DNA of 64,000 bases from Melampsora larici-populina 98AG31 (Eukaryota; Basidiomycota; Pucciniomycetes; Pucciniales; Melampsoraceae). The notes under the pieces are model-generated. The model did not search any database. It was not told where the DNA came from and was given only the letters and a program-made list of their open reading frames with translations. The stretch is taken from positions 1,273,259 through 1,337,258 of the forward strand of contig NW_006768771.1 of the NCBI RefSeq assembly GCF_000204055.1. The letters run 5' to 3'. A program made the position numbers and the translations under genes. Of the stretch, positions 1 through 12,095 are shown one piece after another. Position 1 is the first letter of the stretch, and each line of letters starts with the position of its first letter.

Positions 1-2
1 GT

Positions 3-821
3 CTCTCACTCTTAGTCACTCAAGGCGTTCATCCTAACCAGTCACTTGAGCAACGGACCGATTTTATGATGCGGGTTGCTGGGATCCCTCCTGAGTGTTT
101 GGTCTTCATTGGTACGTCTTTGATTCTTTTTTTGGGCTATGTTGGCCTCTGATTTCTAGATGGGGTCTGTTTACTAACACCTACTTTGACATCCAGATGA
201 AAGTGGTGTTGTTGGCCGGGACACGCCACGAAAACGTAGCTATGCTAAGCGCGGAACTCAAATCACTCGCCAGAAGCGTCAGACCGAGCGATCTCACTGG
301 ACCTTGCTCCCAGCGGTGAGTGAGCAGGGTATGATAGCCGGGACAGTGATCGAAGGCCCAGTGCGCCGAATCAATGTGGAAATCTTCCTCAAACATGATT
401 TGGTAAGAATGATCTGCCTGCTTACAATCATTCAAAAGGCTTATATTCCTTTGTTGTTCTTTTCTAGCTTCCAGTAATGAACCCCTACCCCAAGCGCAAC
501 TTGGTGTTAATCCTGGACAACGCCCGTGTTCATCATGGAGGCAGGATTCTGGAGCTCTGTCGACGTGCTGGAATCCTAGTTATCTGCTTGTCAGCATATT
601 CCCCCGACATGAACCCGATTGAAAACGGTTTTCATTGTATGAAGGCGCGCTTGAAACGTGAATGTTGTTGGATTTTTGAAGACAATAAGGCCGAATACCT
701 CCTTTGACTAGCTGCTCGTGTCATGACTCAAAGATTACTCCAACCCCTTATCGCGCATAGTGGGTATACCACTCGTGAATTTTGGAACCGATATAACGCG
801 TGGTTCAATGAGGAAGAGTAG
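3..821 (+). pseudogene. DDE (Tc1/IS630-type) transposase, 5'-truncated by the window and carrying an in-frame stop
   Basis: The protein would cut and rejoin transposon ends. Three exons can be read: 3-111, 197-402 and 468-821. Exon 1 enters from outside the window. The catalytic triad is visible: the first Asp in FIDESG across the exon 1/2 junction, the second in LILDNARVHHGG, and Glu in SPDMNPIE. The frame runs to a TGA at 705-707; the same frame continues open for 37 more codons to a TAG at 819-821, so the TGA looks like a premature stop. Both introns sit where they do in the intact copy at 60899-62287, and exon 2 is 206 bases in both. The helix-turn-helix region lies off the window. The next gene, 1741-3631, is convergent. 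The alternative is a functional, slightly shorter C-terminus ending at the TGA; the triad is complete either way. Confidence 0.8.
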
Positions 822-1740
822 GCACAATGTTGGGTTTGATTTGGGAGATATATGATTCCTCTTGAATTTATGTTTAGTTCCATTTCCCCAAAAATATTTG
901 TGTCCCTAGTTCTTGACCTAAAAATTGTGTTGGTCCAAGCAAATGTTTCTTTCAACAAATCACCCCAATTTGTTGTCCTCAGACCACCCGAGCTCAGCTC
1001 AAATTAAATGTAGCTTTATTTCTTCCTACATGGTGTTGTTCGATTTCGTTGATTTCGCAATCCAAAGTGTTGCAAGTTGCCAGATCAACCCGCGAAACTG
1101 AGATGAGCCAGGCGTGCTCAGCAATCACGCCCGGAAGTGTTTCAATGCAAAACACTTCGAATTGCCCCATTTTGCCGTGTATGCCTTAGTTGGTAGAGAG
1201 TTTCACCACCAGGTCTCGCTCTTTGGAGTCGTCATTATTCCCAAACAAAAAAACTTAGCATTTTTATGAAATCTTTGTCTTCGTCAACCATTGAGTAAAA
1301 TTAATATCATTATTTTGCATTCTTCAAAATCTCAAACACAAACACTCTCATGTGTATTGTATCAAGTCAGATCTCACTCCGGTTTTCGATTGGCACAATG
1401 TCATTCTCGCGCAGCTGAGAAGGTAAAAAACAGGCACGGATTTGGATTACTGTCACCAAATTCTGAAGAGGACAAACAGCTGTTTCAAACCACACATACA
1501 AATGAGAATCACTAATTTTGGAGGGGACAATACAATTTTGATGAAACAAACAAAGATATAGAAAAAGCCAAATATTACAAATACTGGTTTAGACACGTAT
1601 TGATCTTGTTTGAGTGGGAAGAGAAGATAAGAGAACAATAGTGATTTTATAAATCAAAAACAGAAAACTGATACAAAAATACCCGATATTTGCAAAGCCT
1701 CGTATTGATAAATTTTTGAGAGGGAAACAGGAGGAAAACA
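822..1740. other. Intergenic, between convergent transposase and SAM-like gene
   Basis: No gene can be supported. Short ORFs on both strands have no recognisable motifs. The stretch is AT-rich from about 1250 onward and presumably holds the two 3' ends. Confidence 0.5.
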
Positions 1741-3631
1741 TCATTTTCTTTTGCCAAGGACCACTTTCACCTCACACTCATTCTCAGTGTCAGTGTCACT
1801 AATGATGATCGGTTTGGCTTGGAGCTTAGCCTCTTCTTCCTTGACGAGATGAGCGTAGAAGCGTCGAGCGCTTTCGAGTAACAGGAGACCCGTGCCAAAT
1901 CGGATCCCCCAACGTTCCATGTCGCGTGCGTTGAAGGCATCCGGGAAAAGAAATCGATAGAAGTTCTCGATGCCGTTCTCTTCGAAGGTTTCAGTGACTT
2001 GGTCTACCTCGATCAAGGGCACTCCAGCGAAATCAATGAAATCATTGATGGTAGAGAACAAAGCAAGACGTTGAGCTTCTTTGATGTCCACCTCGAGATG
2101 CATGCCTTGCATCTCAGCGTATCCCCAGGGTTTTGGCGCGGTTTTGGGGGGGGGGTTCTCGCGGTGCGGGCTCGCTTCACCGTGAATAAAGGCCCAGTCG
2201 ACGTGAGAGGTTGCTTGGTACTTTGCCATTTGAAACCTGGGGCCTTGGGGGGGTTATCGAGAGTGACTCCTTTGGTGGCAACGGCCTGGACTCAAAGGAA
2301 AACCAAATCACAGTTAACAAAAGAAATATTAGCAAGACAGATGAGAAGAAACCAATTGACATGTACCAACAATTTGGCCCAAACAATCATGTGTTTGAAA
2401 CTTAAGTTCATGATCAACGTGTTGTCATCCGGATTGATCACACGGTAACCTTTGGCCGCCAAGTTCCCTTTTTTCTCGTGGTGACGAACGAGATCGTTGA
2501 GCACAAGTTTGCGCTTCGGCACAGGGTCCAAGTGCGCTAGCTCCTCCATCGGAGTTGGGCGCCCTTCTTTGACAGCGTTGGTGGCAGTCAGTACAGCATG
2601 GGCCAAGGATCGTTCCTGAAAGACAAAAGACATGACAAAAGAAGTCAGAAATATGCCACACCCAAAAACAACAACCCAAAGTCACTTACATCTGCAACCT
2701 GTTGTGCAGCTTTACCAGGATGTTCCATCGATAAGATGATTCCTGCATCTTGAGTTGGAGCAATGCTAACCGCTTGGAAAAACTCTTTGAGTTCCTTATC
2801 GCTAGTGACAACACAACCTTTACCCTTCCCATAAATCGAGTGATTGAAGACGTATACCCCCACCGAGAGTTGTTTGTTGGCATCGGCGGTTTTGAACAAA
2901 GCACTCATGCCGCCAGAAGAATCATTGCGAATCTTGTCGGCGATAGCAAACAAGTGGGACTTCAACTGCGCAAGGGAGGAGTTGGTGATGTCGATCTGTT
3001 GTTTGGTGACCGGAAACTTGTGCTGGACCCATTTGCGCTTGTGGTTAGGCTTGACCGGTCCGGTGCTTGCTTCAGGCGTGTACAAGCCAAAAGTGATGGT
3101 CATATCACTAAATTGGGGTGGTGTGACTTTGGCAAATCAAACAAACAATCAGGTCAGACCAGCAAAGTCAATATCATATTGGAAGACCGTGACTTACGTT
3201 GTTTTTCTTCAACAGTTGATGAAGGCACTATCCAGAAAGATAGATCAGCTGAACAGTCAAATTCAACGAAGGTGACTCAATAGCCTTACCTGCGTCATCT
3301 GCGGGTCCATCATGGTCATGGCCAAAATCAAACACCACCAAAGACTCTCGAGAGGCTATGCCCAAAGTCAATCCATCGGTAAGATCCATTGAATTGTCAA
3401 GGTCTACCGGGTCAAGCACACCGGCTCGTTGACGGTTTGCGCGAGTGACTCTATTGGTGGCGTTCGTATTGGCGGAAGGAGCATCAACCCTGCATGAGAA
3501 GTAGATTGTTACGTGAGTTCCTTCAAGTCTATCAAATGTCAACAAAAGGACACTGACACAGGATTGGGACGAGAGGCAGGTTGAGACCCATCTGGGTGGC
3601 TAGACTTGGCATTACGAGGAGTTTGCGACAT
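1741..3631 (-). CDS. Multi-exon protein with SAM-like C-terminal domain (transposon-associated family, copy 1)
   Basis: Function unknown. Six exons on the minus strand close in phase: 3631-3558, 3489-3290, 3227-3198 (a 30-base exon), 3126-2690, 2615-2367 and 2285-1741. The start is ATG at 3631 (MSQTPRNAK). The C-terminus has a helical segment with FAGV, then ENGIENF and GIRFG, resembling a SAM domain. It aligns by eye with FAGV, AQGINDF and GVPFA in the gene at 62836-64000. Upstream, WAKLL and NPP align with WARDW and NPP of that gene, with an intron at the same place. In the last exon the frame needs one extra base within a run of seven G (+ strand 2247-2253) to join the two halves, so this copy is either frameshifted or mis-assembled. 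If the frame were continuous the protein would be about 511 residues. It lies tail-to-tail with a DDE transposase gene, as does copy 2. Confidence 0.65.
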
Positions 3632-4240
3632 TTTGGAAAAGTGATTTGGGATCAAAAAGATGAAAAAACAATTCTTAGGCAATGAAATGCGGAGTAATGT
3701 GATACGGCTGACGGTGGCTGAAGAAGGAATCAAAGTGGCTGCTCGAGGAAATCGTGGATCGAGGAGATGTTGGCCAGAGTCAAATAGGGCTGAGTCTCCC
3801 CAAAGGGCCATCGACGGTCCCCTCATCTGGAATGGCGACAGTCGAGTGGGTATCGATGTTCTCAAAAGTTGTTGAGGATGTTCAGGTTAGTCATGTTCAC
3901 ATTTCAAGATTGGTCGTCCGACAATGGATACAGGATAGCCCGGCCACTTCAGTTCTGGCCGGTGCTGCGCGTTGCACGGACCACCTGTGAGGTTTTCGAA
4001 TTCGATAGATTTCAAGCTTTTTGAAATCTACTGTACCATTTGACAAAAAATCAATTATATATATGACTTTTTCACACTAATTTGCAAAAGATTAATCACG
4101 CAGGAAAAAAGAGACGGTTTTCCCATGAGAAGACTGATAACATTTAATAAAGTTTCTGAACCAAAAAAAACACAGACATCATGCCAAAACATCATAAACT
4201 GGGTTGTATACAATGGTGGTTTTCCCACAAGAACATTTAG
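3632..4240. other. Upstream region of the SAM-like gene
   Basis: No gene is supported. It holds the presumed promoter of the minus-strand gene and a short hairpin near 4005-4033 (AGATTTCAA/TTGAAATCT). Confidence 0.4.
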
Positions 4241-4406
4241 GGGATACAAAGTTAAAACTGGGAGTTTTTTTCCAGTTTCCCAGTTTCCCAAATACCACCA
4301 AGAAGGCAAACTGAGAAACCGGGAGAACATGGGAAAGTTCCAAACACAGCCAAAAACAAAAACTTGGAAACTGGGAAAAAAAATCCCAGTTTTAACTTTG
4401 TATCCC
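4241..4406. mobile_element. Palindromic MITE-like element, 166 bp
   Basis: The left arm starts GGGATACAAAGTTAAAACTG and the right arm ends with its reverse complement. The arms match for roughly 45 bases with one or two differences, including a T-run and a CCCAGTTTCC block. There is no coding capacity. The target-site duplication is not clear by eye, so the superfamily is unassigned. Confidence 0.7.
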
Positions 4407-4863
4407 ACAATTATCTCTTGTTTCCTATGTAAGAAGAAAAAAACTCTACTTAAACACAAACAGACACAAAACAAAACAAAACAAAACACAAAGAACCACT
4501 CAGTTTGAAGATAAATGAGTTATATGTAAAAAAATTCATCAATCTATCTTTTCTCCTTAACAAAGAACAAAAAACAAAAAAACTAAAGATCTAGGACAAA
4601 TAAAATTAGGAACAATGATCAAAATAATGATAAAAAAATGATGACGATGATAAAAAAAAGTTGAAGATGTTAAAAAGGTGTCAATGTCATTGTATTATGA
4701 ATGATCAAAAAATGTACCAAAAAAATTAAGATGATGATAATTCTTTATAAGAGTCTTTTTTGAAAGCAAAAATTCACATTCAAGATAATAACAAGAATGT
4801 ATATTGTGATGATAAGTCAAAAAAGAAATCCACTCAAGAGAACCCATCTCTCATGATGATCAA
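4407..4863. other. AT-rich 3' flank of HFI1
   Basis: Very AT-rich, with ATGATGATAA-type simple repeats. It probably holds the 3' UTR and polyadenylation region of the minus-strand HFI1 gene. No ORF is credible. Confidence 0.5.
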
Positions 4864-7116
4864 TTAATTCCCAACGTTTTCCAATAATCTAAAAGTATCA
4901 ATCCTATCCCATCCTTTCTTTTTCCCACTAGATCCTCCTGTACTACTCCCAATGGGATTCGAATTCGGATTGCCATTCCCATTACTCAATTTCATCGATC
5001 GATGATGTGATGGTTTTTTATGATGAGTTTCTTCTTCATTTTCACTTTCACTACCTGATCCTTTTGGATGATGTGGTTGTTGTTGTTGTTGTTGTGGATG
5101 AGTATTATTCATCACCACATCTTCAGGAAAAAGTTCAGCAGCTAATGATTTCACTTCTCTTGATCCGGTTGATTTTTTTCGTTTGATCGGATTTTCTTCT
5201 AATCCAATCGAAAATAAGCTTCCATTCAATCTAGTCGAATTCTCAGGTTGAATTGAATTATTATTAGGTTTTTTTAAACTACTTGAACTGCTTTCGAAAC
5301 TCATTAAAGTATTGCTAGCTTTGTTTTCATTGAATTCTGACCAGCTTGGGGTTAGACTCGAAAGGTTTTCTAAATGAAGATTCGAATGGTTTCTTCCATT
5401 TAATAAGCTTCGGTTCGTCAGTAATGATGATGGATTTGAAGTTGTATATGTATGATTTCGATTCAAACTTCCTCTTCCTGAAGGTTTGTTCACTGATCTT
5501 GGTGAAAATGTAGTCGTTTTAGAACTTAATCGGGAACTTGATTGGGTTGGATGTGATCCGTTGAGACCGTTACTACGTAGATGAGATTGAGATCCATTGA
5601 TCCATGCTTGACCATTAACAGATGTACTCGAACCTTGTAAGTCTGTAGAAAGATGGTATCGTGACTCTTCCTCTTCCTCTTCATCTGATGAACATGGTTC
5701 TGAAAAACTATGAGTAGCTATCAGTCGTTCTAATGCACCAGGATGACATCGAACAAACGAATGAGGAGAGATTTCAGAAAGCGCAGCAAAGTCTTTTGCA
5801 GTCAGATGAGGTGCTAATCCTTGAGTTTTTAAATCCCTCAGTCTAAGAGTGGAACTGGATTGGTAGGCTGTCTTAGGTATGTTTGATTGGAGGTTTTGAC
5901 TTGAACTAGGTTCGAGTTCAGGATTTGACTGGAAAGGATGTGAAGGGGGCGAAGCTTGAGGTGAGTCAACCATTACAGAGTTTGGATCATTCTTTTCGAG
6001 GTGTAATCCATTTTGTGAAGTGGAATGGGTAGCTTTTGAAGTGGACGGATCTGTGATTGAACTATTGACTACTGATCGATCTGATCGAATCAATGAAAGT
6101 AAATCTCCTAGGATCGTCTTGAGATGAACTTCTAAAGCAATAAGAGCCAATGATGCCGCAGACTGATCTACCCCGTTGACTAATCCGGAATCGTATGCGA
6201 TCAATGACATTCGGTCTTTCAGCGTATCCGAGTCGGGAAGTTGTTTAGATTCAGAACATAGTGGAGCTTGTTGACATCGCATATAGTCTTGATACAATGC
6301 TTGAAGACAAAAATAGAATGGTCTGAAGATTAGATTATCATCCACTTATAAAAAGTAAAGAAATAGTGATGAGAAGACCGATGAAGCTTACTTGAAGATG
6401 ATATTTTCATCTTAGAAGCCAATAAAGTATTCGTAACTTTTTCAAGTTTTTCACGACTCAAATAATCAAATTGAGGATTCTTTGAATGATAAGGATTTCC
6501 AAGTTTTTGATACAACTCTTTTTCTTTTTCTTTTTCTTTTGGGATTTGTTTGATTCGATTCCTTTCACGTTGACCGATTGATAAGATAGTTTCTTTAAGT
6601 TTACGTTTCTTGGGATCTGATTCTTCTAGTTTTGATTTGGATTGATGGATTTGATTGATTGGAATTTGAACTCGTTTTCTCTTGTACCATCCTTGACCTG
6701 TTGTATATAGATTAGGTCTTCCAGGTGGATTGATGGGTGGTGATTCAGGTCTGGTTGTATTGTATAAGATTGAAAGTACTAGACTGTTATGAAGACCAAC
6801 TTATGACAAATGACATGGAAAAAGAAAAAGAAAGTTAGTTCTTCTAATCTATGAAAAGTATTCTTGTTATGAGTTAATGAGACTTACCAAGTTGATCAGT
6901 ATTTAAGATCCTACTCACCTCTTCTTCAAATTCGCGTCTATCGATTTTAGCTTTAATGAAATTAGTAAAAGAAGACCAATAATGAAGACCATCTTGAGGA
7001 TTGATAAGTTGAATTAAAGATTGTTTGATTGATAAAGTATCAGATCTAGAGTGATTTGAATAAAGTTCAGTTGAGATGGTTCCGATGAATGAGTTTGATT
7101 TTGTAATTTGATCCAT
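4864..7116 (-). CDS. HFI1: SAGA complex subunit HFI1/ADA1
   Basis: This is an adaptor subunit of the SAGA histone acetyltransferase/coactivator complex, acting in the nucleus. Three exons (7116-6888, 6799-6392, 6344-4864) close in phase to about 705 residues. The N-terminal third carries the SAGA-Tad1 pattern: a short helix, then INPQDGLHYWSSFTNFIKAK, LHNSLVLSILYN near the exon 2 start, a basic linker, and a helix pair after exon 3 starts (RPFYFCLQALYQDYM, then SLIAYDSGL). The C-terminal half is Ser/Asn-rich and probably disordered, with an acidic patch (SSDEEEEEES) and a Gln/His run from a CAA repeat near 5075-5095. The start is the first ATG of the open frame and precedes the domain by a normal distance. 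The length is greater than yeast Hfi1 because of the tail. Confidence 0.85.
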
Positions 7117-7419
7117 TTGGTTTTTTTGGATTTGATTTTGATTTTGAATTTCTTTCTTGACTTCTTTCTGTAATTAGATCTGATCAACTTCTGAGACTTA
7201 ATCCATACTGCTCTTCTCTTAAACTACTTACCATTCATCTTAACCTACCTAAGTTCAACTTAACAATCTTCTCATTCAAACAATTCCAATTCCATCTCAT
7301 CAACTTCTCACCCGACTGATGTTAACTATGTGACAATCATTCATCCCCTTCCATTCTCGTGGTAGGCACGTATTGTGAATCTAGGGCGCGCTCAGAGCGC
7401 CTTTCCAAAATGAACAGAA
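7117..7419. other. HFI1 promoter region
   Basis: No ORF is credible. It should contain the HFI1 promoter, reading leftward. GC-rich repeat-like sequence begins near 7370. Confidence 0.4.
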
Positions 7420-10178
7420 GCACACCTGTAGCGGGGCATGAGGGCACGCCTTCCAAGTAAGAAAAATCCAAAAGACAGCCAAAAAACAGATCAAAAAGAT
7501 TGATAGTAGACTAGTACCAAGATGATTGTGTTTTCATCTTTGTAAAGATATTATGTGGATGTCAAAAACAGAGGAGATATGATGGAAGCTAAAAAGAAAC
7601 CAATGGATTATAGAAAACAAAGTACTCTGAAAAAGTGGACAGATTTCTTTGACTGTATGGTAGCTTGTGTCAAGACAGTGGTAACTCCAAATCAGTAGCT
7701 CCACACCTTTGAAACTATGAGTCTGTAAAAACCAGTGAAAAATCCACATTACTATGGTGAGAATATGAAAATAATGTCTTCAATTGGGCTGAGAAATTGC
7801 TTTCAGAATGAGAGTTGGAGGAAGTCTTTTGGAATTGTTTTCAATTTGTCAAGAAATCTATATTTGTGGCTGGCTGTAGATTTTGGGCCAAAACTTATGT
7901 TTACCACAGTCTTGACATGACCCACTATAGAAGTAGAGAGCTTGGTAACTTGAAAGTTGTAAACCTTTGATCATGCAAAGCAGATATTGTCATTGACTGA
8001 AATTTGTAATCATTTTTAACATTAACACTGTTTTCTTTGCAACTAACTGATGAACAAGTGATTGCCAAAGAGAGATGATCATGACCTTCTTGTTCAACTT
8101 TTTCCTGTATCATCATGGTTGGAGGTGTTGTTGGGGCTTGTATATCAGATAGGTTATTTGTTGTTTCTGATCCAAGATTTATTTTGACCTATGCTTGATC
8201 TTCAATTTTCTTATTCAAGGTTGTAACTTGAACTTTCCAGAGGCCACTTAAGAGAAAAGACCTTCAAGACCAGTAGTGCGCGGTCAATTTTGACGGCAAG
8301 TCTCCTCAAAAGATACACTAGGGCTCTAGGACACACCCACACCTCAATTCAAGCTATCAAGTGCGCCTGTGCACGCCCAAAAGGCGCACTTTCTGCGCCG
8401 CACACCTCACAACACTTTTTTCCATGCTTCTGGCCTTTGAGGATGATCAGCCACTGCTGAATTGTGTGAAAATGGGATCACAGCCATTCATTTTTAATTG
8501 GAGACTGTTTCAGAGTAATCCAGAAATCAATTCAAGAAGCAAATCAAATTGGTGGTGCATCTGGCTATGGATTGACTAGAGTCTTCATATGCATGACATG
8601 TAAGGTTCATCAGATCAAAATTCAATTTGATAATAAGAAATGCAGTCAAATGGAGTGCTTACCACTTTAGACTTTTTGACATGCCATCAAATCAAACTTC
8701 CAGATGTGTGATGACATAAAGATTGAACATACAGAACTACTTTGTAGCGGGCTTGAAGTCAGGTTGTGGGTGTTTTTTGTTTTGTTTTTCCAGGCATATT
8801 TTTTCCAAAAAGTTTGTTGTGAGCCAAGATGTTGTTTTTCATCAATATTTTTTCTGATTTACAAGTTGCTGGAGCCATCTACCACAACAGTTTTGCAATG
8901 GAAAGGTGAGCAAGAGATGTCTTTGGGGTTCCCAGTTAGTATACAAGTCCTACTTTTGATGTCAACAACTCCAATATTGGTGACATGAAGTAGGATTCCT
9001 TAGATTTGGTGTGATTTTTGAAAAGGTGTGCCAACACCCAATTTTCCAGAATCTCTGAGGCCTAGGTGCTCCCAAGGCGTGTTTTTTGTGCTGTGCTTGC
9101 AACCTGAGCTTCAAGGCCATCCTACTGGAACATTCAAGCTTGCCAAGTCTTCAAGTTCACAATGTGTGATTTGCTTATACATCACTCTGCTCAACTGTAG
9201 CTATCCCAGTTAGTCTCTTGGTGAGAGAAGTTGATTGGAATTTTTTTGATTGGTGGTTGTTGTTGTTAGGAACAAGGGAAAGTTCTAACAAATTATAATT
9301 TTTTATTTCCAATAGGGATCTAGTTTGGAAAATCTGTTGGAGAAGCTGCTTGGCCTTCATTTTGGAAGCAAGGAGAGGGTGCCTTATATAGGTGTCCATC
9401 TCCACAATGTATAGATAAGATAAGATTAGTGTGAGTCTAAGTGCTCTGCAATTAAGTCTTATTCCCAGCTGATAACCCCTGGTTCAGCCTCAGCTGTGCC
9501 TGTGTCTATCAGATGAAGGCCAAGTGGTACTAGTAGCTTGTGGTTTGTAGGCTTTCTTAACCCAGGCCCCCATCTCTGGGTATTCCTACATCCTAAACCA
9601 ACTTGGGACTTGCTTTCTATATATGAACCCACAGGATCCTTCTATAGAACATTGAGACCCAGATTTCAATGTTTTGTTCCACAATCATGTGGTGGGTGGG
9701 TGCAAAAGACCCGAGTTTGTGGTTGCCATGCTCATGTTAGGTTTGAGTCTATTCCACCCAGTGGCTGTGTGATTATGAGCAAAAAATTCTTGTTCAACAT
9801 CAATAGATTTGCTAAATCACATCTCAAAGTGCTCAACTTACAACACATACCTAATCTCAAAGCCACTGTCAGCCTTAGACAAATTCCATATCATGCCAAA
9901 AGTCAAATCCTCCTTTTCAAAGTCAACCTTAGCCAATTGGAACCAAACTACCATTGGATTTGGAAAGCATTGGACAGGATTCTTGATGTCTGCTGAAGTG
10001 AACACATCAACAAACCACTCCAGGCTCAATTGTCAGCAGTTTAAGACTGTATTGGATGGATGTGAAATACAAAAGATGCTATATTTGATGTTGTTGAGCA
10101 TTTATCTTCACCTTTCTTACTTTTGGGGGATTTTAACACCTCACAGGGGCGCCTCATCGTCCCCGCTATAGGTGTGCC
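7420..10178. mobile_element. Putative non-autonomous DNA element with imperfect terminal inverted repeats
   Basis: The sequence GCACACCTGTAGCGGGG at 7420-7436 and the reverse complement of 10157-10178 (GGCACACCTATAGCGGGG) match with one substitution in the core and continue imperfectly into ATGAGGG/ATGAGGC. The 2.7 kb between holds no credible gene, only low-complexity and TG/CA-rich sequence. GC-rich internal blocks (8270-8420, 9040-9090) have a similar GTGCGCC/GGCGTG character. The exact ends and target duplication are not resolved; it could also be two separate repeats in opposite orientation. Confidence 0.4.
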
Positions 10179-11155
10179 TTAATCCGCGCCCGGGCCTGCC
10201 CCAAATTCAAAACCTTCGCCCATCACTTGAGTCCACAAGCTTCTGTGACAGGCTTCGACAGAGGCTTCCAAAAGCTACATTGCTTCAAATTGATCTGAAG
10301 CCAATGGCTGTCTACAAATGATGTAGATGTTTCTAGAAAAACCATGTACATGTAATCAAGCAGGATGTTTTGGTTGAACCATGAATCATGATTCTGTCAG
10401 AGTCAGTGGTGAAGTGGCTAAGGGTGATGAAATGAACAAAGGTCAGAATGGTGAGTTTTGGAATTTCCATGACGATTGACTTGGCTTGAACTTACCAATC
10501 ATGTCTCCCTCCTATGTGGAGGAGGGACTTTGTTTGATTTTTAGGTCCTGTTGTCTTGATTCTAACATGGTGCTTCAATCATTTTTCTTGTTCTCATATT
10601 GCTCTCAAGCATGTGATCATGAGAACTGAGCCAGGGATTTATGTCCTCTGCCTAGCTTTGAGATTTTGTATGGCTTATTAGAATTGTCTTAAATCGTTGA
10701 AGGCGTGCGACTTGGAGCATGAGTCTACAGTACTCGCGGCAACTTGAAGTATACATCGACACAGACAGAACAGATCACAATCAAGTCCAGTCTGAATTTC
10801 AGGTACTTCTAGCTACATACTCCTGGCTTGCAGGAAAACATCACTGTCACAAGTAGGAGCAGTTGAGCCAAGCGAGAATCTGCTTATGACGACTTGGCAG
10901 GTGTAGATCTTGTGCTACTTGAGGTGGTCTCGATTTGAGCGGAAGCGCGCGCCATAACCTCAGTTGACCGCTCTACAGTCCTCACGGCTTGTTTGCCTGT
11001 TGATCCTGAGTTAGATCCTTTTGCGGTGGGCGGTTTGATCGAACTTGAGGTATTAGATGTACAGTCTACAAAGCGAGTGAGTGATTCGTTCTTTGCTCTT
11101 TATGGTAATCCTTTGACGGTGGGCCGTTCACAACATGGCGACTATATTCGTTCGC
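10179..11155. other. Intergenic, no supported gene
   Basis: A short plus-strand ORF near 10993-11250 has no recognisable motif and runs into the repeat that follows. Nothing else is seen. Confidence 0.4.
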
Positions 11156-11803
11156 TTTCTTACCCATATCTGGCTGAAACATCTCTGTTTGTTTTCCAAA
11201 TATTGAGGACGACTTCATGTGTCTCGTTCCAGACTGCCAAGCCCGGATAACCAAACCACTGTGCCAGTAATGCGCCTACCATGGACCAACAATGTGTGCG
11301 GTCAGCTTTGGATGGAGAACAAAAGGTAACGAAACAATTTAGCATCAAAAGGCCTTTTGTTTGCAAACTCGAGAGTACTCCTCCCGAGGCTGGTGGTAGG
11401 CCTCCAAAACTCAAACCGATCGAGATGAGTTTCACTGAGCGTGGGGGTCGCGGATTTCGCACCATTCGATTATGCCTATTATGCCACATGAAACTCGAGT
11501 ATCACCAACGTCACGTTGCTTTCCAAGGTGCAACAAGTCACCATTGTTTATGGAGAAAGAAAGAGAGCATATTTTCGTCGAAGTGTCAGGCCGAGTTTGT
11601 CAAAAAGGTGGAGGTATGCTTTGTAGTCACAAGTCGTCACCGAAGTCGAGATTTGGAGGAATATCCAGGTAGGGAACAATCACCACAAATTTTTCAATCT
11701 TCTTAACCTCAGCCCATCTTCCTCAATCTTCGCATACATATCTTGGATGTTAACCTGCCTCCATCCCTTGACGTTGCGTTGAATTTCATTTTTGGTCAAG
11801 TTT
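11156..11803. repeat. Direct repeat R (left copy)
   Basis: Starts at TTCTTACCCATAT and ends at GGTCAAGTTT. It is repeated in the same orientation at 19346-19904 with high identity by eye; the right copy lacks several short internal segments. It flanks the pair of GT18 genes. Neither copy shows a clear coding frame preserved through the indels, and neither end shows terminal inverted repeats. Confidence 0.75.
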
Positions 11804-12095
11804 ACCCCTGATCCAACTTTCACCAGCGACTCTTATCCAATACTCATCAACTTGATATCTGTCGAGCCGCATCTCGAAAAATCTAGACCCCTCAAGTGAG
11901 CAATCATCACACTCAGCTTCGAAAGTTCTTGCCCAGAAACGAGGCATACGGCGCTTGTGGTTGTTTGACGATACCCACGACATCAGTACCCTCTTGGCTC
12001 AAAGTCACATCATCCGATTCACTCTTTATCGTTAAATCATACGGACATTACTATAGTGACTACGCAGCCAGGAGAACCCGACATATTGCACAGAT
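11804..12095. promoter_or_regulatory. Upstream region of GT18 gene A
   Basis: About 290 bases between repeat R and the start codon; presumed promoter and 5' UTR. A possible CACTATAG-like A/T element occurs near 12050, but no convincing TATA box. Confidence 0.3.

Noticed and set aside
705..707. TGA as a selenocysteine codon
   Set aside because: Fungi generally lack selenoproteins and the residue lies outside the catalytic core; a mutation is simpler.
2750..3283. 177- and 143-codon plus-strand ORFs
   Set aside because: Antisense to the exons of the SAM-like gene, which has closing intron phases and a paralogue.
11160..11489. Minus-strand ORF in repeat R
   Set aside because: The frame is not preserved in the second repeat copy because of indels.
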